Of a DNA stretch of 64,000 bases, positions 43,520-55,689 are shown piece by piece (within the stretch, counting starts at the first letter, position 1; each line of letters starts with the position of its first letter). The stretch is from Dryocosmus kuriphilus. Its lineage: Eukaryota > Arthropoda > Insecta > Hymenoptera > Cynipidae. The stretch covers positions 13,749,494 through 13,813,493 of the forward strand of contig CM076192.1 in the NCBI GenBank assembly GCA_038277395.1, given 5' to 3'. The notes under the pieces were generated by a model that saw only the letters and a list, made by a program, of their open reading frames with translations, did no database searches and had not been told where the DNA came from. The translations under genes and the position numbers were made by a program.

Positions 43520-44622
43520 ATAATTCTTTAATGAAAATAAAAGCATTGAGAGCAGCTCTGAAATTTTGTGTACTTATAGTTTTTAACTATAGAAATTGCG
43601 TAAAATTATTGCCAGAAGTCTAAGTCGGGGATTAAACGTTGACAGAAGTTGGTAAAGCTGTTAAAAAATTGTTTAAATTTTAATGTCAAGGTGCAGTTCT
43701 GTCAATTTTATTTTTATATTATTTATTACTTGAAAAAGCTGGATACCACTCTTCAGAAGGCCAAATGATGGCTAAGTATATGAAAAATGAGAATATCGTC
43801 AGAAGCTGGTAAAACAGAAAGCATGCCTTTAAAATATAAATAATAAGTTCCAGTTCTGGAGATTTAGTTTTTGTATTATTTATAATTTAAAAAAGGCTAT
43901 ACATAAATTACCAGCAGTCAAATTGGTGGCTAAGTATATAAAAAATGATGACTGAACTTCCGAAAACGCGATACCTCGGATTGCTTTGAAACTTGATATA
44001 CTTATGTAATTTGACTCGTTGATTACGAATTTATGACCATGAAAATTTGCGCAAATGACATCTTCACGGTCAAAAATTCAAAAAACTATAAACTTTCATG
44101 TGCTTTTTTTACGTTTATTTCCATAATTACATAAAATTGACAAAAAATCCTCAGATAAAAATTGTAGACCTTCGAAAAATATACATTTTATGTTCGGCAC
44201 ATTTTTTTTGCTCTACGGCTGAAAGCTTTCGAGAAAATGGACGATGAATATGGGTTAGCATGGGTGGGGCGAGAAGGCACTCCTGTGTGACTGGGCTCAG
44301 AAATATACATTATATACGCGCCATATACGCTTTCCGTTTGTTCAACTTCTAAAGATATTCTCATTTTTCATATACTCAGCCATCATTTGGCCTTCTGGCA
44401 ATTGATATCCAGCTTTTTAAAGTAATAAATAATATAAAAATAAAATTGCCAGCACTGCACCTTGACAGTAAAAGTTACACAATTTTTTTATAACTTTACC
44501 GACTTCTGGCAACGTTTAATCCTCGACCTAGACATCTGGTAATAATTTTACGCAATTTCTATAGTTAAAAACTATAACTACACAAACTTTCAGAGCTACA
44601 CTCAATGATTTTATTTTGATTA
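43520..44622. mobile_element. 1.1-kb foldback element (MITE-like)
   Basis: About 43520-43800 is the inverse of about 44350-44622 (AGCTCTGAAA, TATAGTTTTTAACTATAGAA, GCCAGAAGTC, GGCCAAATGATGGCT). The left arm is followed by a diverged direct copy of part of itself (43785-43960). No protein seen. Confidence 0.7.
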
Positions 44623-44629
44623 AAAATCA

Positions 44630-45170
44630 ACGTGCTTGACCGCCCGCCCACGCTTCCCGCCCCGGAATTGACTTCTGGCTGCAGCACTATGTGCTTGTCA
44701 GCTAGTAAGGAGTCTTTGTATTTAATAATTTTCACTACACCCTATCATTTTTTTTCCGTAGTCAGCTCTCCGTCTAGAGAGCCAGGTCTTTTCAAGACGC
44801 GGGCAATATCTTCGAAACTCGTGTCTGGCTCGGGCCTTCGGCTCTCGTCTACCACTCGTTCTGAAAACATTGCCCTTGCCGTGAAAAGACATCTCCTTCG
44901 TTGCATGCATTGAATTTTTTTTGGTAGAGACGCGGAAAATGAATAGCGTGTTTTGCTGCGTGATGGATTGAGCGTGATCTCTCTTTTCAAGTCGGCGAAC
45001 CAAACGCATGTAATGGCGCTAAAAAAGAAATGTGGCACTTACCCAGTGATAAGTCTAATGAATTTCTTTTTTGTTTTAATTATTGGTGGCGTGCAGCGGG
45101 TTCGGAAGGCGGAGCCCCCAAGAAGAAAATTACCCCACTCTCAATGCTTTATTTATATTTGCTTGTATTT
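44630..45170. other. No gene recognised
   Basis: Moderate GC, overlapping open frames on both strands without known motifs. On the minus strand CTTTTTTTAG at about 45011 could be a splice acceptor, so this might hold a later exon of the recombinase-like gene, but no motif supports it. Confidence 0.25.
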
Positions 45171-45172
45171 AC

Positions 45173-45588
45173 CTTTGTTTCAAGATATATTTCATCTGGA
45201 GCATTTTCTAAAAATTCCTGGATATGTTCTCTGGTAAACGTCCTTACTTTTTTGGGCTTTTATCCTTCCCGGGAATTTTTTAGAATTAACAGCAGTTTTT
45301 TGCTTTGATCAGTGTTTTCAACATCGAATGGACAGCCCACAATGTTGTTGGTGCGTATATTTTGTGCAAGACGTTGAAATAAACGATGAGGCAATTTTCG
45401 GATGTAACGCTGTTTGCTGCTCTTTTCTACGACATAAATTTTTCGTAGGCTGCACTATACAAATCTCTTTTTTCCGAAAGCAGTAAGTCAGAACATGCCT
45501 CTTTCGCCGTCTCCCGAATTTCAGGTGGAGTACACCACAACTCTTCACTGATTTCGCCAATTTCGTCTTCCGACACATGTGCCAACAT
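45173..45588 (-). pseudogene. Crypton-like tyrosine recombinase, N-terminal part
   Basis: From the ATG at 45588: EDEIGEISEELWCTPPEIRE, then SAAYEKFMS and a TAG (45428-45430). After it come ENCLIVYFNVLHKIYAPTTL, WAVHSMLKTLIKAKN, and in a shifted frame FTREHIQEFLENAPDEIYLE up to a possible donor GTAAAT at 45172-45167. The layout (helical core-binding domain, a PTTLW..SMLK motif, then an ENAPDE helix) is that of eukaryotic tyrosine-recombinase-like proteins of Crypton or similar elements. The catalytic domain is not found nearby. One stop and at least one frameshift. Family assignment is from memory of the motif. Confidence 0.5.
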
Positions 45589-45917
45589 TTTGGATGATTT
45601 TTGGGTCGCGAAAATGAACTTAAAGACATAAAAAAAACAGAGCTGTCGGAGCTGTCACTTCGCATAACGCCAGTTTCCACAATTTTGTATTTCTCGCTGG
45701 AAACATCGCCATATCTCTATCTCTTTCTAACCACGTGCGACAGCGCATGCGCCTCCAATTTGTTTGTAAAATATAATGTTGAACCTCATAACCTAACACG
45801 ACTGTTCGAATGCGAGATCCAACATTATATATGCAGGTCCACGCACGCCGCTTGAAAAGAGAGATGTTACGCTCAATTCTTAAACAGTAAGACACGCTCA
45901 TTCTGTGCGGCTATCGT

Positions 45918-46132
45918 AAAAAAATATTTACTGGTTCTCGAATTATCATAAAAAATGTTGAAGCATGCCCAAGGCGAAAAACGGCCGACCCAGCGGCGGC
46001 GGCAATCTTTGATCTCTATTTCCCATGCGTTAACAAAGGATAGAATCTCGATTGCCGCTCTACGGACTGATTTTCATCCTGGATAGACTTCCACATTTTT
46101 TATGATAATTCGAAAACCAGTAAATATTTTTT
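45918..46132. mobile_element. MITE with 45-bp inverted repeats
   Basis: AAAAAAATATTTACTGGTTC...AATGTTGAAG (45918-45963) is inverted at 46088-46132. The ~125-bp core is GC-richer and non-coding. Confidence 0.75.
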
Positions 46133-46457
46133 AATATTCTTGATCTCGTTTTGAAACTCAGATTTCCAACTTTAATTAAGCGAAGTTTCAATTTTTTCCT
46201 ATTACTTTCTTAGAGCATACACAGGGTGAAAGTTGAGAATCGAAAACCGGTCAAAAACGGAAAATACGTCGGTCTTATACGTTATTTCGGTCTCTATTTA
46301 CATGAAATACTTCAAAAGCTCAATCGACAGGGAATTTTGTAAGCTTTCCAACGTTTTAAGAAAAATCTTTCACACCTAGTTTTTCGTGGGGTTACACTAC
46401 TTTCCGAGAGAAGCCTTATTTTAATCAGATTTTAGTAAGTGGAGGCACAATCGTGAC

Positions 46458-46620
46458 CAGCGGCGCAGTCAGGATTTGGAGGGGGGGGAGGGGCCTAACC
46501 TAAGGGGAAATGTACTAGAAATATAGAAATAAAATTTTCCGGTGTACAGTGACTGGTAAATTTCGGGGGAGTGAGGGGAGGGGATTTAGCCCCGTAGCCA
46601 CCCCCCTGGCTACGCCATTA
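46458..46620. mobile_element. 163-bp hAT-like MITE
   Basis: Termini CAGCGGCGCAGTCAGG and inverse CCTGGCTACGCCATTA, flanked by ATCGTGAC (46450-46457) and ATCGTAAC (46621-46628), an 8-bp duplication with one change. G-rich interior typical of this widespread MITE type. Confidence 0.7.
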
Positions 46621-46628
46621 ATCGTAAC

Positions 46629-48050
46629 CGTTAGTGTAGCAATACTAGAGCTTGAATCAATACTACAGCACAGTTCTTTTCATCAGCAATTAAATTAAAT
46701 TGAGCTAACTTTCTCGGAAAGTCAATACTGACTACCCTAAATTTATGTATTCTACCATTATCAGGTTGTAAATAAATAACCGACGTTACAAGCAATATGA
46801 ACGTGATGCATTCGGGTGATTAGTTTAATAAGTGAAAGGAAGCTTGGTTATTTGACTCATTATTCAGACAAAAATGGTTCACCACCACCACCCGGAGAGC
46901 GTCACTAGATCATTTTGTTCCGAAGTAGAAGAACCTGCAACTGCCAATTGATAACTGATCGAAGTAGCGCTAGCTGATTACTGTGTGGTTGAATCATTAT
47001 AATTAGCGTGCAACAAGGAATTGTGATTCTTACAACATTTATTGCATTTAAATTCACAAGCGGGCGTAAAGAAACTTTTAAAAAATTTGATTTTACAATT
47101 AGCGAACTGGAAATATTATACTTAAAATCTACAAATCCTTCTGATTCGAGTGATATGTCATTTGTCTAGAAAATTAGAAAATTTGATGGTTTGAAGTACA
47201 TTAATACAGAGAGAAAAAAAAATGTTTGGCGGTGCCCTTTAAGAGGTTTAAGAAGAAAGTTAAGATACTTTGCAAATTAAAGTTCAAAATACCAGACTTA
47301 AAACTTTCTTTCTTAACAGCTTCAAGTCTAAAACCTAAAATAAACGATCTAAAGTCCAGGAAACTACCTGTAATGACGATCTCGTCCGAGCCAAAGATTT
47401 TACAAGCAGGTAACTCTTGAATTTTAAAAATGCAGTGGTGTAGAGCGAAAAATATTGAAAGGCCCATAAGACCCAGCAAAACACCAGAACTTCTTTGGTT
47501 GATAGTACATGTAAACAAAGTATGATTCTCCTTAAAAAGGAGGCGGAACTTAGGGGTGGAAGATGCACTATGATCTTTAACTCCCGATTGTTTAGAAGTT
47601 TTATTTTTTCCTGAGAACTAGCTTTGGAGCTAGCCTTTGAAGCTTAAATAGCTTCCAAGGCGCGAATTATGTCTTCCAAAAAGGTATCAAGTTCCTGATA
47701 AGGTGGATATTCAGAGCCTCATGCCTAAATGCTATTTCTTGTTCCTTAACAGACTGAATATCAATCAAGTTTCTGTATGGGTAGAACGGCCAACAAATCA
47801 TTCCAAGATTCTGTGGTACGTTTCGAATTTTTGAGAGCCGGGAGATACTAATTTTTGTCCCGTAACTTTTTTAAGCCTCTAAATGAATTACTTGAGACAT
47901 TAGGCAGATTTACAAGTTCTTGCGAATAAGCAGTACCCTCTCTGGGGATCACGTGACCTTGCAGTTGCTGGGAGGGCTTAAGGTTCTAATCGGACGAGAG
48001 GCCTAGAGAAGGTGAACCAGACAAGTCGGTCGCAGTAGCCCTCCCACCAC
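46629..48050. other. No gene recognised
   Basis: Low-complexity and AT-rich patches. Open frames of 60-105 codons around 47200-47570 overlap on both strands and lack motifs. Confidence 0.3.
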
Positions 48051-48155
48051 AAATTTTTGAAAGTGGCCCAACTGCAATCGATTGCACCCCAAATACGCTC
48101 CATCGCACCACAAAAGAAAAATTTTGCGCCACAAAACTGTAGAAGTTATCGCAAG

Positions 48156-48224
48156 GGGGGGGGGGGGGGGGGGGGGGGGAGGTGGGGGGTTGTGGGTGGG
48201 GGGGGGGAGGGTAGTGAGACGATA

Positions 48225-48259
<35 letters not shown>

Positions 48260-48262
48260 TAT

Positions 48263-48297
<35 letters not shown>
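48156..48297. repeat. Poly-G and poly-C runs
   Basis: G-runs at about 48156-48208, then C-runs at about 48227-48297, forming a potential long hairpin. Pro/Gly-rich open frames here are artefacts. Further runs lie near 48872 (G) and 50899 (C). Confidence 0.85.
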
Positions 48298-49950
48298 ACT
48301 TTTGATAACATCATTTTTTCATGAATAGACTTGTAGTGCTTCAAATGCGCTCCATCGCACCACTGATAATAACTATTGCACCCCCACCAAAATCATGTTA
48401 TTAACGATGCAAAGTGGGGGGGCTAGCGCGATTTTTTTCAAAAATGGGAATTTTCTAAAATTCTTTGCGCCACATTTTTCAGCTTCAAATGCACTCTGTT
48501 GCCCCACCAATTAAAAATTTTGCGCCCAATAACTGACAGAGATAGAAATTGGTGGAGGGGGGCTGGCACGACGCAGGGGTTAATTAATTTAATATGCCTC
48601 CTTATGCACATTTTATTAATGGGACATAATGTACTCCAAATGCGCTCTATTGCACCACCAAAAATTTTCCATTCCGATAAAGAATAATCAAGATATTAAG
48701 ACCTTAACCCCTGCAGCAGGTGATTACCCCTGCTTACCCTGATTTAAAAAATTTACTACAAATTAGATTATGAATAATCAATTCAATTTGATTTCAAATG
48801 CGCTCTGTTGCACCATTAACTAAAAAAATCCTACTTTTAAACTACACTGCAAAAAGCATAAATTTTCAGTGGGGGGGGGGGGGGGGGGTGGTGCGACGCT
48901 ATGTATAATTACCGTACTAATTAACATTTTTACATTTTCTCTGGCACATTCTAAAGAGCTTCAAATGCGCTCCATCGCATCACTGAAAACTTCAATTGCG
49001 CTCAATTAGAAGTAGTTTAAAAGTGTGTTTAAAATTATCACTTTTCTATTTTCCCTGGCACATTCGAAACACAGGCGACCGGCCGAATGCAGTGGTTATC
49101 TTACAGCGCAACCACAAAATAATCCTAAAATAACCGTAAAGTAATCTAGCAATTTAATGAATGAAAGAATCAAAATTAATGTTTATATTGTTTTTTTACA
49201 ATTCTACTTTAAATTTTACGTTAGAAAATGAACATATGTATAAGCAGAAAAAAGTTTTTTTTTCGGTGGTAAAGTTTAAAAAAATATAATGTGATAAATT
49301 TTTTAAATATAAAGGCGACTTCAATAAGGATTATTTTCGCAGTAGGAGTGTCTGTCGGTAACTGCAGTCGGTAAAGTGGCTTCCTTTCAGATGTGAAAAG
49401 TAGAATTGAAAGACTTTTCGACAATTTAAAAAAAATTTTAATGCAACTTAGAGACTTTAGCATATGTTATTGCTTACAGAAATTAGCTACGATTATTTCT
49501 TCCATTCATATTTTTTATTTGTGTTTAGTGATTCTACTTGGAAATAAAAAGGAAATTATATAAAGGTAAGTATTAGATTTTACATTTATGTTAAATTTTT
49601 TATAATACTATTGTTTGTTATACTTAACTGTATGTTTAAACTATAGTTTATTGATCGCTATAATGTTTAGCTTTATTGTGTTACTCTAAATGAGGCTTTA
49701 GGGAAGCAATATGCACAGTGATAGTAATGTTATTTATAAACTTTTTAATCACATTGAGACAATACAAGAATTTCTTGAATCTCGCTTGATAATACTTGAA
49801 TTTTTGACAGTCTTAAAGTGGAAATAATTTTTCATTCTGTTCTTTACTCTAGGGATATTTTTTCTTTAAAGAAACAAGAACACTAAATCGAGACTTTTGA
49901 ATCTCGATTATCGAACTGTCACATATGTCAACAAAAAAAAGTGAAATAAA

Positions 49951-50385
49951 ATGGAGCACGAAGAATCAAATACGAGGAAAAGAACTGCCAATGAATTAGT
50001 AGCAGAAACTGAAAAGTAAGTAATATTTTTAATTTTTAATTGATATATGTGAAACTAATATTATTTTTTAATTAATTGTAATTCAAGTAATGAGATATTT
50101 AATTTTAATACATTACTCTTTCAAATTTTGTTACTACAAGAAAAAAGTGTAAGACTACTGAGTTGAGAGAAAAATTGAAGCATATTATGGAATTTGGAAG
50201 CGATGAGAATGGACAAAAATTTGCAAAATTTTCTGTGTGCCAGAAATTGAAGTGAGAACAAAAAATTATAAAAATGAAGATTAGTAACACATCTGGTGTT
50301 AAGAGACACATAGAATGTTTCCACGAGGATCTGCACAGGAAGATTTATGGAGTAGCAAAATCTTCAAAATCAAAGGTAGACAGCA
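49951..50385 (+). pseudogene. Two-exon gene fragment with a BED-like zinc finger
   Basis: Exon 1 starts at ATG 49951 (MEHEESNTRKRTANELVAET) and ends GAAAA before GTAAGT at 50016. Exon 2 begins after TTACTACAAG (50140). The join is in phase and continues KKKCKTTELREKLKHIMEFG, KFAKFSVCQKLK, then a TGA near 50251. The frame then carries on KNYKNEIS-like sequence to NTSGVKRHIECFHEDLHRKI. SVC... with GVKRH...H resembles a BED finger of hAT-type transposases, but the second Cys is missing. It ends near GTAGAC at about 50376. No DDE domain was found. Confidence 0.45.
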
Positions 50386-51104
50386 CTTTATAATTTAAAA
50401 ACTATTATTTAATTTAATATATAATAAAGTAAATATTACATAAAGGTTCATTTTTTAAACATATTTCCAATTTCTAATTTCTAGATATTGTTCCTTCATG
50501 GTAATATAATTTTGTTGTTTTCTGCAAGCAATTTTTATTAGACATTTTAGTTTTTTTGTCGTCTTTCTCAGAATTATATTGAACTATAAGAAAAAAAGCA
50601 TACGTATATTTTGCAAATATAGCGAACTGAAGACATTCAGTTTCAAAGATTACTGTTACACAAATATATACACAAATTACTATTCCTATAAGGAATAAAA
50701 TAATTGAACTATGTGAATAGCTTCGAAAATGCTAACTTTAACAACACCTGTATTTACGCGCTCAAAAGCAGCACACCTAATTTAGCGCAATGGAAGTTTT
50801 CAGTGGTGCGATGAAAGGCATTTGAAGCCCTTTGGAATGTGCCAGAGAAAATGTACAAATGTTAATTAGTACGGTAATTATACATAGCGTCGCACCAGCC
50901 CCCCCCCCCCCCCCCCCCCCCCCCCACTGAAAATTTATACTTTTTGCAGTGTAGTTTAAAAGTAGGATTTTTTTAGTTAATGGTGCAATAGAGCTCATTT
51001 GAAATCAAATCGAATTGATTATTCATAATCTAATTTGTAGTAAATTTTTGAAATCAGGGTAAGCAGGGGTAATCACCTGCTGCAGGGGTTAAGGTCTTAA
51101 TACG

Positions 51105-51908
51105 AGGGCCTGCCCAAAAGAAACCGAACTGATGTTGTGGGGAGCGGAGTTGTTGTAGTACCGGGTTTTTGCCGGTAGGTGCGTGTAGAGGCACTTTTCA
51201 CCAGTTAGAATGCCAACTGCTATCACTGTGTAAGGTTGCATTTGGTGTAATTTTTTTTGTGACTGTTGCTTTGCGCGCTCGTCGTTTTTTGTGATGGTTG
51301 ATTTTCGTGATCAGCGTGCCAACGTGAGGTTTTGCTTCCTGCTCGGGAAAACGGGCACAGAAACTCTTCAAATGTTAAAAACGGCCTACAAGGATGATGC
51401 TATGGGAAAAACTCAAGTGTTCGAGTGGTTTTCTCGTTTTAAAAGTGGGGAAATGTCAATTGACGATCAACCTCGCTCTGGACGTCCTTCGACGGCCCGA
51501 ACCGACGAAAATGTTGAAAAAATTCGTGAAATCATCCTGGAAGATCGACGAAGGACCATCGAAGAAGTTGTGGAGAAATCTGGCGTGAGTTGCAATTCAG
51601 TACAGAGAATTCTAAGTGAAGATTTGGGGATGAGAAGGGTGGCTGCAAAATTTGTTCCTCGACTGCTGACTGCAGAGCAAAAACAAGGCCGCGTGCAAGC
51701 ATGCTCTGATTTGAAGGAGGAATTCCAAAATGATCCAAACTTTTTTTCCAAGGTCATAACAGGTGACGAATCGTGGTGTTGTGGATACGATCCTGAAACT
51801 AAGCAACAGTCAAGTCAATGGAAGACTCAAAATTCGCCTCGCCCTAAAAAAGCTCGTCAGGTGAGGTCAAACATTAAGACGATGCTCTGGGTAACGGTGG
51901 GTCTTTGA
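51105..51908 (+). mobile_element. Truncated mariner transposon
   Basis: Starts CGAGGGCCTGCCCAAAAGAA, a mariner-like inverted terminus, and stops in the middle of the transposase. No right terminus. Confidence 0.75.
51291..51908 (+). pseudogene. Mariner transposase, N-terminal 199 residues plus unrelated tail
   Basis: FRDQRANVRFCFLLGKTGTE and TQVFEWFSRFKSGEMSIDDQ are the first helix-turn-helix region. PRSGRPSTA is the linker. The second DNA-binding region follows with SVQRILSEDLGMRRVAAKFV. The first catalytic Asp is D159 in ITGDESW. The frame leaves the family after RSNIKTML and ends at a TGA 51906-51908. The second and third catalytic residues and about 145 residues are missing. The start is M1 or M2 of MMVDFRDQ. 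Confidence 0.85.
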
Positions 51909-52306
51909 TCAGCTGGACCCTAATTAAGAAGCGATCTTTACAGGAGATAATGGCAAAGACCCAGGAATATCGGGGGCGCAAATCCTCATTCTCCCAAGCG
52001 AAAATGTATTTGCCGTGTCGAGGGCTGAATGGTGCCAGGATGACGAAATTCCTTAAACACTCCGGCGTGCCGTGCCCCCCCCCCCTCAATCGAGGTGCAC
52101 ACAGTGGGGTTTCAGATGAGGTGTCATAACGGAAATTTAGTGACTTAATTTTACCAGATTTTCATGGGTCTTATAATGGTCGAAAAAATTGATAAAAATA
52201 CAATTAATAAAAAATGGACTCCATTCGGGAGTCTTCATTCAACTCATCGCCAAAAGAGGGCGGCTTCACAGGGGTCGTCACCCTGTAGCGATGGAGAACA
52301 AAACCA

Positions 52307-52725
52307 ATGATTAACATCAATGTCACGGCGGTGGAAGAAAAGTTTACCGGGCTGTCTGTAAAGAAAAAAAATTGCACCGGTGCTCAGAAACAGAAAGCCT
52401 GCGTTTCGCGGCTTTCAATGAGCAGCCAAGGCTCCTCACAAGAAGTCTCTGATAAGCAAACTCCATCTGGAGCAACTCCTTTTGCTCGAATTGCGGATGA
52501 GAGAAAGAAGTGCTCTAAAGATACACGCCCGAACAGACAGTGAAAAAGGCCAAAGGCTCTGGAAAGACAGGGTCTCACTTTCGCATAGATGTCCAACAAC
52601 GCCCTGGTGAGGGTTGCCGTAGCAACATGTTATCCTGAGGCCTGCCTAACCCCATTGGAGTTCGGTAAGTTGAGGGATAAATATCGAAAGAGATTAAAGC
52701 ATTACCCCGTGAGGGTTGCGCGCCC

Positions 52726-52796
<71 letters not shown>

Positions 52797-53234
52797 GTGT
52801 GTATAGAGACATTTTCCAGAAGTGGGGGGGCCATCGTAGTGCAGGCTACCGTCATCTGGTCAAGAGACGGTCTGGAAGAGCGGATGCCAACGTTTAGACT
52901 TAAGAAGGGTCTGAACGTGGTAATCCACGAGACTGAGTGCCTCCAAAGATTCCAAAGAGCGATCGTACTGATTCCTGGTACTCCCGAGGATCCAAAACTC
53001 GCTCTGAGGCGCCTGATATTCCAAAACCCAACCCTTCGAACAGACTCCTGGAGAATATACCACAATAGACAGGGAACAATGCCACCGGGGACGGGCTGTA
53101 GTCACCTCGAAGGCGCAATCAGGACCCTCGCAGCTCTAGAATACGGGCCCTATTTAGGGGCTGGTAGGGTCTTCTTCCAGCAAGGGAGAAGCATCCAGAA
53201 GCATCCGAAAATGCCCGACTCAGTCGATCAATAA
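52307..53234 (+). pseudogene. ORF1 of the non-LTR element with DUF4780-like domain
   Basis: The frame at 52797-53234 has VVIHETECLQRFQRAIVLIP, GTPEDPKLALRRLIFQNPTL, TDSWRIYH and LEYGPYLGAGRVFF, the pattern of DUF4780 proteins found in insect retroelement ORF1s. The upstream part (52307-52700) is broken by a stop and by the microsatellite. Probably an RNA-binding or packaging protein of the element. Confidence 0.55.
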
Positions 53235-53259
53235 CTGAGATATAAACCTCTGTGATGCA

Positions 53260-54007
53260 GATAAATTTGCACCACATCAAGGTGCTTCGGTGCCGCGGTC
53301 CTAACCAGGCACATGATAATGGCGCAGACAGGCACAGCCCTAATCCAAGAATCCTAGTTGTACAGGGAAATGATTAGTGGCATAGGAGGATGTGGCTCCA
53401 CAAGTAAGGGGTCACGCGGTAAAGCACCAAGGGCATGCATAACGGTCCAAGGTATGGATGCAATTTTGGTGCCTAACCACAGCTCCAGAGCTCTCGCCAT
53501 GATTGAGGAAGGCTTAGGAGCACCAGCCGAGAAATACAAGAGGTGTTTATCGCCTCAGCATATTTCCCGGGTTATGCCGTGCGTGCCCCGCCTCCTAGGG
53601 AGGTCGTGATTCTCATATAGCACTGTCAAGACAACAAAATTCTTCTGCTGTTAGGTTATGATACTAAATCCCACCGTATAGTGTGGGACAGCACAAACAT
53701 CAACGATAGAGGAAGAGCTCTACTTGAGTATTTACCGGATACTGAGATAAAGATCCTTAATCGTGGTAATACTCCCACATTCCAAAACAAAAACAGGAGT
53801 GAGGTTCACGACTTAACTCTATGCTCGGAAAAACTGAGGAACAAGATAGTGGACTGGAGAGTCTTTGACGAAGAGTCTCTCTTGGATCACAAATACATCT
53901 TGTTCCAACTGGACATAAGAAAACCGGAGGATTCGAAGATCAGAATCCCCAAAAACACACTTTGGGACTCCTACAAGGAGGAACTCAAAACATTATTTTT
54001 TCTTTAA
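53260..54007 (+). pseudogene. APE-type endonuclease of the non-LTR element
   Basis: Begins INLHHIKV at about 53266 (family: lQiNLhHCk.A), then ALIQES, SRGKAPRACITVQGMDAILV, then IEVHDLTLCSEKL-like sequence (SEVHDLTLCSEKLRNKI) and DHKYILFQL (normally SDH...). This is the C-terminal half of the endonuclease. Frameshifts and stops separate the parts. Confidence 0.65.
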
Positions 54008-54499
54008 ATTCTAGTAATATTAGATTTATTATTTTTATTGATTGGTACTATATGTGAGTTGGATCACGCCGCGGAGTTCCTTCAGAGGGCTTTAATAACA
54101 TCATATAAGAACAACTGTCCTATGAGTACAATAAAAACTAGGAAAGGGACCGAGTGGTGAAACACCCACCTAGAGAGGCTCCGCAACAAGACTAGAGCAA
54201 TGTATGGGCAAACAAGACTAAACTTCCTTCAGACTGAGACAACTGTAGGTTGGCTCACAATGGGACAGCGAGGCTTCACAACATCATAGGGAAAGATCCA
54301 GAGGCTGGCCTCGGACTCATCAGGCTCGGAAATGGCGAGTTTGATGAAGATGAAGAAAAAAGTCTGAACCGTCTGATGGAAGTTACTAGCCACAACTTAC
54401 AAAACGACTAGAAGTAGGAATGCTGGCGCCAGGAGAGGAAGAAGGCCACCTGGCATTTTGCTGCAAAGGTCGTTAGCATCAAGAAGGTGGAATGGGCCA

Positions 54500-55440
54500 T
54501 TGTGTACTATTGACCTTTTAAATAACCAGGTACGGATGGTGCTTGCCCAATGCTCTTACAAAAAGGCACGGACTGCATCACCTCTCCGTTGAGAAAAATT
54601 TTTAGGGGCAGTATTTCCTCAAACACGTGCCATAGGCATGGAAAGGCGGCAGAGTGGTCTTCATACCCACACCAGGGAAAGAGGGCTTCCAAGCAGGCTG
54701 TTCGGTAGAAACTGCGTTCCATGCCGCTGATACAAAATTGGAGCAGCAGCTTGAACAGGGGGGATATGCTGTATGTACTTCCTCGGGCATAAACGGTCCA
54801 TTCAGTAATATTCCCCTATCTCCCGAATTCATCTGTCGGGAGGCCTTAAGATACGGTGTGCCAAACCAGCAATAAACTGTATACGAAACATGCTGCACAG
54901 GAGGCGTCTCGAAACTAGATGGGGTGAAGGCCCAGTCAGGGGAGTGGCGTCACGGGGATGCACACAGGGATATGCTCTGTCACCTATCCTGTGGTGCACT
55001 GTCGTCGATGACTTCCTTTATAGGTTGAGTGAAGAAAGGTACAATACTCAAGGCTACGCGGACTACTTTGTAATCTTAATCAAGAGGTGCTTATCTGCAA
55101 ACATTAATGGGTCTCATAAAGTCGGCGCTCCGCATCGTAGAACTCTGATGCGACAGCTCGGAGCTCTCGATAAATCTGAAGAAGATCAGTTTGGTTATCT
55201 TTAAGAGAAAATACAAAATACCGATGTTTGAAGTTCCTGCATTCCGTAGCAAGAGGTTAATGATTTCAGATTATGTTAAATATCTGGGAGTTATCCTGAA
55301 TGGTAAACTGAACTGGGCGAAGCAGATAGAGGCGCAATGCAGAAGGTGCGTTACGACCTTTTGGATGTGCAGAACAGCCTTTGGACTGACATGGGGTTTA
55401 GAACCTAAAATAATTGCCTGGTTCTAATCTGTGGTCCTTA
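54500..55440 (+). pseudogene. Reverse transcriptase of the non-LTR element
   Basis: Motifs in order but in shifting frames: SVETAFHAADTKLEQQLEQG (54700-54770; the next motif FLDIEGAFNN is degraded to SSGINGPFSN), RGCTQGYALSPILWCTVVDD (54950-55010), and QGYADYFVIL (55050-55080, normally QGYADDIVIL, so the second catalytic Asp is Tyr). YVKYLGVILNGKLNW follows at 55270-55320, the conserved RT thumb. Inactive. Confidence 0.75.
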
Positions 55441-55689
55441 AATCAAGGCTTCTTTCGCGGTTCTGGTCTGGTGGCCACGGGTGGAACTCAAAACGATGCA
55501 GGGAAGCCTACGATTAGAAAACGCTAACTTTCAAGGTTAACGGGATCAATGAGAACTACGCCCACGGCAACGATAGCCTACTTGCTCTGCGATGAGCCCC
55601 TACACGTTTCAATAACCACCGGGGCGGCTCGAGCAGGGGGCCGCCTTATAAGTGCAGACAGATAGACATGGAGGACTATACACACTCAT

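Larger units (their letters stand above)
48075..51103. mobile_element. Decayed element with subterminal 24-nt motifs and inverted arms
   Basis: 48690-48985 is the inverse of 50793-51103. The motif TTCAAATGCGCTCCATCGCA plus CCAC recurs, diverged, at about 48083, 48333, 48483, 48636, 48790 and 48958. It recurs inverted at about 50770-50830 and 50985. Repeated subterminal motifs are typical transposase-binding sites of hAT-like elements. A two-exon BED-finger-like gene lies inside. The right boundary is set by the mariner at 51105, which may have cut it. Confidence 0.5.

Noticed and set aside
47201..47518. 105-codon minus-strand frame with hydrophobic stretches
   Set aside because: No family motif, and an overlapping frame is open on the other strand.
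48003..48344. Pro-rich and Gly-rich open frames
   Set aside because: They come from poly-C and poly-G runs.
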